Origin: Azoarcus sp. KH32C
GTDB taxonomy: Bacteria; Pseudomonadota; Gammaproteobacteria; Burkholderiales; Rhodocyclaceae
Assembly: GCF_000349945.1 (NCBI RefSeq)
Contig: NC_020516.1
Span: forward strand, 558,001-622,000
Reading direction: 5' to 3'
DNA length: 64,000 bases
This document shows, one piece after another, positions 60,322 to 64,000 of this stretch. Numbering within the stretch: the stretch's first letter is position 1; each line of letters starts with the position of its first letter. The notes beneath the pieces are model-generated. The model had not been told where the DNA came from. It worked only from the letters and a program-made list of their open reading frames with translations, and did no database searches. Position numbers and translations under genes: made by a program.

Positions 60322-60837
60322 ATGCCCAACAACGAAAATCCGCGAATCAATTATTCCATGGGCAAGTCTTACACTGCGCCGAACATGCGCCCGGGGACAC
60401 TCGATCCAGGCGCAAAGATATTGCGCGCCGCGGCAGTCCTGCTCGCGCGCTACCAGATCCGCAGCCTGCGGCGGCTGTTTGAGGAGTTCGAGCGCGACAT
60501 CCTCCTGCCGATCCTGCTCGGCGAAATCGCATTACATAATCTCGGCGCCCTCGAGAATGGCGTCAACGCAGGCATCTTCGACGACATGCCGTCGTTGATG
60601 GTGAAATTGCGGCCCTGTAACGCTTACTCGATCGCGGCAGCGACGGGCCTGCCGCGCGAGACCGTGCGACGCAAGATCGCGCGCCTGGCCGAATTGGGCT
60701 GGATCATGCGGCAGGACAACGGTCACCTGTTCCTGACCGAGCAGGCGGTGCAGCATTTCGGCGACCTGCTCGGTTCGCGCGACCTGCCCGAGCTGCTCGA
60801 GACGGCCGACCGGCTTCGGCGCTTCATCGAGGACTGA
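60322..60837 (+). CDS. Winged-helix HTH protein of unknown role
   Basis: 171 residues. The middle forms an HTH/winged-helix (NAYSIAAATGLPRETVRRKI ... LAELGWIMRQDNGHLFLTEQ) like MarR/Fur-type DNA-binding folds; the N-terminal part RYQIRSLRRLFEEFERDILL may be a dimerisation helix. I do not recognise a named family. ATG 60322 is preferred, since GAGG precedes it; ATG 60271 in frame is possible. The 225-bp gap before it contains GAACGGGCGTTC-type symmetry but no gene. Confidence 0.75.
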   Translation: MPNNENPRINYSMGKSYTAPNMRPGTLDPGAKILRAAAVLLARYQIRSLRRLFEEFERDILLPILLGEIALHNLGALENGVNAGIFDDMPSLMVKLRPCNAYSIAAATGLPRETVRRKIARLAELGWIMRQDNGHLFLTEQAVQHFGDLLGSRDLPELLETADRLRRFIED

Positions 60838-60909
60838 GCCCCGCCGTCTGGCGACGGCGGCAGGCAGGCGATACACTCTCGCGCCTGTCCCTTCCTGCGG
60901 TGCCGTCCC

Positions 60910-62100
60910 ATGTCCAAGCTGATCCTCAAATCCGGCAAGGAGCGCTCGCTCCTGCGCCGTCACCCGTGGGTGTTCGCCGGTTCCGTCGAGCGGCTGGACG
61001 GCCGTGCGCGGCCGGGCGACACCGTCGAAGTCGTCGCCGAAGACGGGCGTGAGCTCGGGCGCGCCGCGTGGTCGCCCGAATCGCAGATCCGCGCACGGAT
61101 GTGGACCTTTGCGTCGGACGTGTCGATCGACCACGCCTTCTTCAAGCGCCGCGTCGCCGAATCGGTGGCCCGCCGTGCGACGCATCCGCTGCTCGCGAAC
61201 GAGAGCGGGGTGCGCCTGATCCACGGCGAATCGGATGGCCTGCCGGGCGTCATCGCGGATCGCTTCGGCGACGTCGTCGTCGTGCAGCTGACGAGCGCGG
61301 GCGCCGAGAAGTGGCGCGATGCGATCGTTGCCGGGCTGGTGCAGGCGACCGGCTGCAAGGCCGTCTATGAGCGCTCGGATTCGGACGTGCGCGGGCTCGA
61401 AGGGCTGGGGCCGAAGACGGGCTGCGTGTACGGCGAACTTCCCGAAGGGGCGCTCACGATCGTCGAGAACGGGGTGCGCATGGAAGTCGACGTCGTCGCC
61501 GGCCACAAGACCGGCTTCTACCTCGACCAGCGCGAAAACCGCAAACTGACGGGCATGCTCGCAGCCGGGCGGAGCGTCTTGAACTGCTTCTGCTACACCG
61601 GGGGCTTTTCGCTGCAGGCGCTCGCCGGGGGGGCGACCTCGGTGCGGTCGATCGATTCGTCAGGCCCCGCGCTGGAAGTCGCGCGCCGCAACGTTGCGCT
61701 CAATCCGCAGCTCGACGCGTCGCGCGCCGAGTGGATGGAGGCCGACGTGTTCGCGGCGCTGCGCGCGCTGAAGGCGGAAGGGCGGCGCTTCGACCTGATC
61801 GTGCTCGATCCGCCGAAGTTCGCGCCGTCCGCGGCGCATGCCGACCGCGCTTCGCGCGCCTACAAGGACATCAACCTCTTCGGCTTCCGCCTGTTGAATC
61901 CGGGCGGGATCCTGATGACCTACTCGTGCTCGGGCGGGATCGGGCTGGAGCTTTTCCAGAAGATCGTCGCGGGCGCGGCGAGCGATGCCGGCGTCGATGC
62001 GCGCATCCTGCACCGCTTGTCGGCGGCGGCGGATCATCCGATCGGGCTGGCGGTGCCGGAAGGCGAATACCTGAAGGGGCTGGCGGTTCAGGTCGGCTGA
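60910..62100 (+). CDS. rlmI: 23S rRNA m5C1962 methyltransferase RlmI
   Basis: 396 residues. N-terminal PUA domain (KLILKSGKERSLLRRHPWVF), a central EEHD-type linker (VVAGHKTGFYLDQRENR), and a Rossmann methyltransferase domain (VLNCFCYTGGFSLQALAGG, SAM-binding; VLDPPKFAPS; catalytic Cys in MTYSCSGG). It methylates 23S rRNA C1962. Its 3' end overlaps the convergent small membrane-protein gene by 13 bp. Confidence 0.93.
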   Translation: MSKLILKSGKERSLLRRHPWVFAGSVERLDGRARPGDTVEVVAEDGRELGRAAWSPESQIRARMWTFASDVSIDHAFFKRRVAESVARRATHPLLANESGVRLIHGESDGLPGVIADRFGDVVVVQLTSAGAEKWRDAIVAGLVQATGCKAVYERSDSDVRGLEGLGPKTGCVYGELPEGALTIVENGVRMEVDVVAGHKTGFYLDQRENRKLTGMLAAGRSVLNCFCYTGGFSLQALAGGATSVRSIDSSGPALEVARRNVALNPQLDASRAEWMEADVFAALRALKAEGRRFDLIVLDPPKFAPSAAHADRASRAYKDINLFGFRLLNPGGILMTYSCSGGIGLELFQKIVAGAASDAGVDARILHRLSAAADHPIGLAVPEGEYLKGLAVQVG

Positions 62101-62444
62101 TCAGCCGATGAGCCCGGGGCGCGCCAGTCCGGGTTCGGGCCGCGCTCGCCGAGGCTGAAGGCGGCGCTGACGAGGCCGATCGCGAGCAGGATCAGCAGGA
62201 AGTAGCGGATCTGCCAGCGCTGAGAGGCGCTGCCGACGCGCCCGCGTCGGGCTTGGCCGATCGCCATCAGGCCCGCGCCTGCGATCGTCAGCAGGCCGCC
62301 GCCGAGGAGTTGCGACGCGAGCCCGCCGAGGAAGACGCCTTGCGACGGGTCGAAGCGGTCCGGCCAGAAAAAGGCCGGGCCCTGCAACAGCCACAGACCG
62401 CCGACCGTGCAGAGCACGATCGTGAAGGCGATGAAGGTGCGCAT
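62088..62444 (-). CDS. Small membrane protein, unrecognised
   Basis: 118 residues with three hydrophobic helices (MRTFIAFTIVLCTVGGLWLL; LLGGGLLTIAGAGLMAIGQA; IRYFLLILLAIGLVSAAFSL) and a hydrophilic C-terminus. I do not recognise a family. It starts nine bases after the ruvB stop on the same strand, so it is probably cotranscribed with ruvB, and its end overlaps rlmI in convergent orientation. Confidence 0.65.
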   Translation of the reverse strand: MRTFIAFTIVLCTVGGLWLLQGPAFFWPDRFDPSQGVFLGGLASQLLGGGLLTIAGAGLMAIGQARRGRVGSASQRWQIRYFLLILLAIGLVSAAFSLGERGPNPDWRAPGSSADQPT

Positions 62445-62453
62445 CGCGGCAGA

Positions 62454-63503
62454 TCAGGACGAAAACAGGTCTCCGTCGCCGCGCCCCGGGCGGGCGAGGC
62501 CGAAGTGTTCCCAGATCGTCGCGGTGGCGATCCGGCCGCGCGGCGTGCGCTGCAGGTAGCCTTGCTGGATCAGGTAGGGTTCGAGCACGTCCTCGATGGT
62601 GTCCGAGGACTCGCCGATCGCCGCGGCAAGGTTGTCGAGGCCGACCGGTCCGCCGGAGAATTTTTCCAGCATCGCTCCCAATAGCTTGCGGTCCATCAGG
62701 TCCAGGCCGAGGTGGTCGACGTCGAGCATGCGCAGCGCGGCGTCCGCGATCTTTGCGCTGATGTCGCCGTCGGCCTTGACCTGTGCGTAATCGCGCACGC
62801 GGCGCAGCAGGCGGTTCGCGATCCGAGGCGTGCCGCGCGAGCGGCGGGCGATTTCGAAGGCGCCGTCGTCGTCGATCGCGACGTCGAGCAGGCGCGCGGA
62901 GCGGCTGACGATGAAGGCGAGTTCCTCGGGCGTGTAGAACTCGAGCCGCGCGACGATGCCGAAGCGGTCGCGCAGCGGGTTCGTCAGCATGCCGGCGCGG
63001 GTCGTCGCGCCGACCAGCGTGAAGGGCGGGAGATCCAGCTTGACCGAGCGCGCGGCCGGGCCTTCGCCGATCATGATGTCGATCTGGAAGTCTTCCAGCG
63101 CCGGGTACAGGATCTCCTCGACGACCGGCGACAGGCGGTGGATCTCGTCGATGAAGAGCACGTCGTGCGGCTCGAGGTTGGTCAGCAGCGCGGCGAGGTC
63201 GCCGGCGCGTTCGAGCACGGGGCCGGAGGTCTGGCGCAGGTTCACGCCCATTTCGGCCGCGACGATGTGCGCGAGCGTGGTCTTGCCGAGGCCCGGCGGG
63301 CCGAACAGCAGCACGTGGTCGAGCGCTTCGCTGCGCTGGCGCGCGGCGGCGATGAAGATTTCGAGCTGTTCGCGGATCTTCGCCTGGCCGACATATTCGG
63401 CGAGCCGCTTCGGGCGTAGCGCGCGCTCGACGGCATCTTCCTGGCGGTCGGCGGGCTGCGCCGAGATCAGGCGCGGGGCCTGCAGTTTGTCGGTTTCGAT
63501 CAT
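62454..63503 (-). CDS. ruvB: Holliday-junction branch-migration helicase RuvB
   Basis: 349-residue AAA+ motor. LRPKRLAEYVGQAKIREQL at the start, Walker A FGPPGLGKTTLAHIVAAEMG, Walker B VLFIDEIHRLS, sensor GATTRAGML, arginine-finger region RDRFGIVARLEFY and a C-terminal winged helix. It acts with RuvA and RuvC. ruvA is not adjacent here; the sigma-54-type regulator gene lies upstream with a 36-bp gap. Confidence 0.97.
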   Translation of the reverse strand: MIETDKLQAPRLISAQPADRQEDAVERALRPKRLAEYVGQAKIREQLEIFIAAARQRSEALDHVLLFGPPGLGKTTLAHIVAAEMGVNLRQTSGPVLERAGDLAALLTNLEPHDVLFIDEIHRLSPVVEEILYPALEDFQIDIMIGEGPAARSVKLDLPPFTLVGATTRAGMLTNPLRDRFGIVARLEFYTPEELAFIVSRSARLLDVAIDDDGAFEIARRSRGTPRIANRLLRRVRDYAQVKADGDISAKIADAALRMLDVDHLGLDLMDRKLLGAMLEKFSGGPVGLDNLAAAIGESSDTIEDVLEPYLIQQGYLQRTPRGRIATATIWEHFGLARPGRGDGDLFSS

Positions 63504-63539
63504 GGGGGGAGTGTACTGCGAAATCCCCCTGCAATCCGC

Positions 63540-64000
63540 TCAGTGCCGCTTGGCGGGCGGCTCGATCTGGATGCGCAGGTTCGCGAGCTTGACGTAGAGC
63601 GTGCTGCGCGAGATGCCGAGCAGTTTCGCGGCGCGCGAGATGTTGCCTTTCGCGTTGGCCACGGCCGAGTAGATCGCTTGCCGTTCGAGGTTTTCGAGAC
63701 TGGAGCAGGGGAGGGCGGTCGGCGCGTTCGTCGCCGCTTCGGGTGCGGGCGCGGGCCCCCGGATTTCATCGGGCAGCAGCGAGGCGTCGATCGCGTCGCC
63801 TTCGGAGAGCGCGAACACCGATTCGAACACGTTCTGGAATTCGCGCACGTTGCCGGGCCAGCGGTAGTCGCGGAAGGCCGCGCGCACGTCTCGGCTGATG
63901 TGGCGCGGCAGGCAGCCGTACTTGGCGGCGAGGCGCGCGTTGAGGTGATCGAGGATCAGGTCGATGTCGCCGGGGCGCTCGCGCAGCGCGGGCAGGCGCA
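63540..64000 (-). CDS. Sigma-54-dependent regulator, C-terminal part
   Basis: Only the last 152 or so residues are in the window; the gene runs off the right edge. Reading inward: LPALRERPGDIDLILDHL and the RWPGNVREFQNVFE segment are the end of a sigma-54 AAA+ domain. A Fis-type HTH follows (NAKGNISRAAKLLGISRSTL, about 35 residues from the end), finishing LANLRIQIEPPAKRH. The sensory domain and so the inducer are not visible. This C-terminus resembles AcoR/aromatic-degradation-type activators. Confidence 0.88.
   Translation of the reverse strand, partial: RLPALRERPGDIDLILDHLNARLAAKYGCLPRHISRDVRAAFRDYRWPGNVREFQNVFESVFALSEGDAIDASLLPDEIRGPAPAPEAATNAPTALPCSSLENLERQAIYSAVANAKGNISRAAKLLGISRSTLYVKLANLRIQIEPPAKRH

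Overview
The window is a GC-rich, densely packed chromosomal segment that looks like a betaproteobacterium of the Azoarcus/Aromatoleum/Thauera group (Rhodocyclales). This is inferred from gene content and order: argS-SPOR-dsbA, an NAD-specific 180-kDa-type glutamate dehydrogenase, class I PhaC, a PEP-CTERM protein, FrdABCD beside an ethylbenzene-dehydrogenase-type haem protein, dapF-DUF484-xerC, and an SAH riboswitch before ahcY-metF. It reads as core genome: I see no insertion sequences, prophage, CRISPR array, rRNA or tRNA.

Layout. 1-4.9 kb: 5' end of ubiB, then argS, a SPOR-domain protein, dsbA, a short-chain dehydrogenase and a PilZ protein. 5-15 kb: the large glutamate dehydrogenase, a Cys-rich protein, a PEP-CTERM secreted protein, an RlhA-type U32 protein and the Kup K+ transporter. 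15-19.5 kb: a BtuF-like binding protein, an orphan PIN protein, PHA synthase and a metallo-beta-lactamase-fold hydrolase. 19.6-26.3 kb: a MerR/LiuR-like regulator followed by thioesterase, a GNAT-carbonic anhydrase fusion, thiolase, acyl-CoA dehydrogenase, methylglutaconyl-CoA-hydratase-like protein and HMG-CoA lyase. This is a partial leucine/acyl-CoA catabolic locus without the biotin carboxylase. 26.4-31.7 kb: two tandem DUF1289 proteins, another MBL hydrolase, rapZ, a NusG-domain-II protein with a Gx transporter, a DLH-family hydrolase, an AhpD-like protein and ruvC. 31.7-37.3 kb: a GDSL autotransporter esterase, a duplicated-domain periplasmic protein, dctA and an EamA exporter. 37.6-42.3 kb: frdABCD plus an EB_dh-type cytochrome. 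42.3-49.8 kb: yebC, a HerA-like ATPase, another EamA protein, the DUF2182/DUF1326 pair and a soluble CZB chemoreceptor with a sigma-28-like promoter. 49.8-55.7 kb: a methyl-cycle region (metF, ahcY, metK) interrupted by a cold-shock gene, an IF-1 gene, a lipoprotein and a cytochrome P460. 55.8-64 kb: two lipid A acyltransferase-family genes, dapF, DUF484, xerC, an HTH protein, rlmI, ruvB and the 3' end of a sigma-54-type regulator.

Functional themes. Dicarboxylate uptake (DctA) and fumarate reduction (FrdABCD) sit 1.4 kb apart and fit anaerobic respiratory metabolism. SAM recycling is clustered and appears RNA-regulated: ahcY-metF has a recognisable SAH riboswitch. metK has a strong promoter, a 100-nt structured leader I do not recognise, and an intrinsic terminator ending just before its ribosome-binding site. 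This leader is the best candidate here for an undescribed element. Other items to check are two genes without standard start codons (the SDR after dsbA, and an IF-1 gene that appears to start with ATC), the GNAT-carbonic anhydrase fusion, a DLH-family protein with Asp at the nucleophile position, and a CX3CH motif in the EB_dh-type cytochrome.
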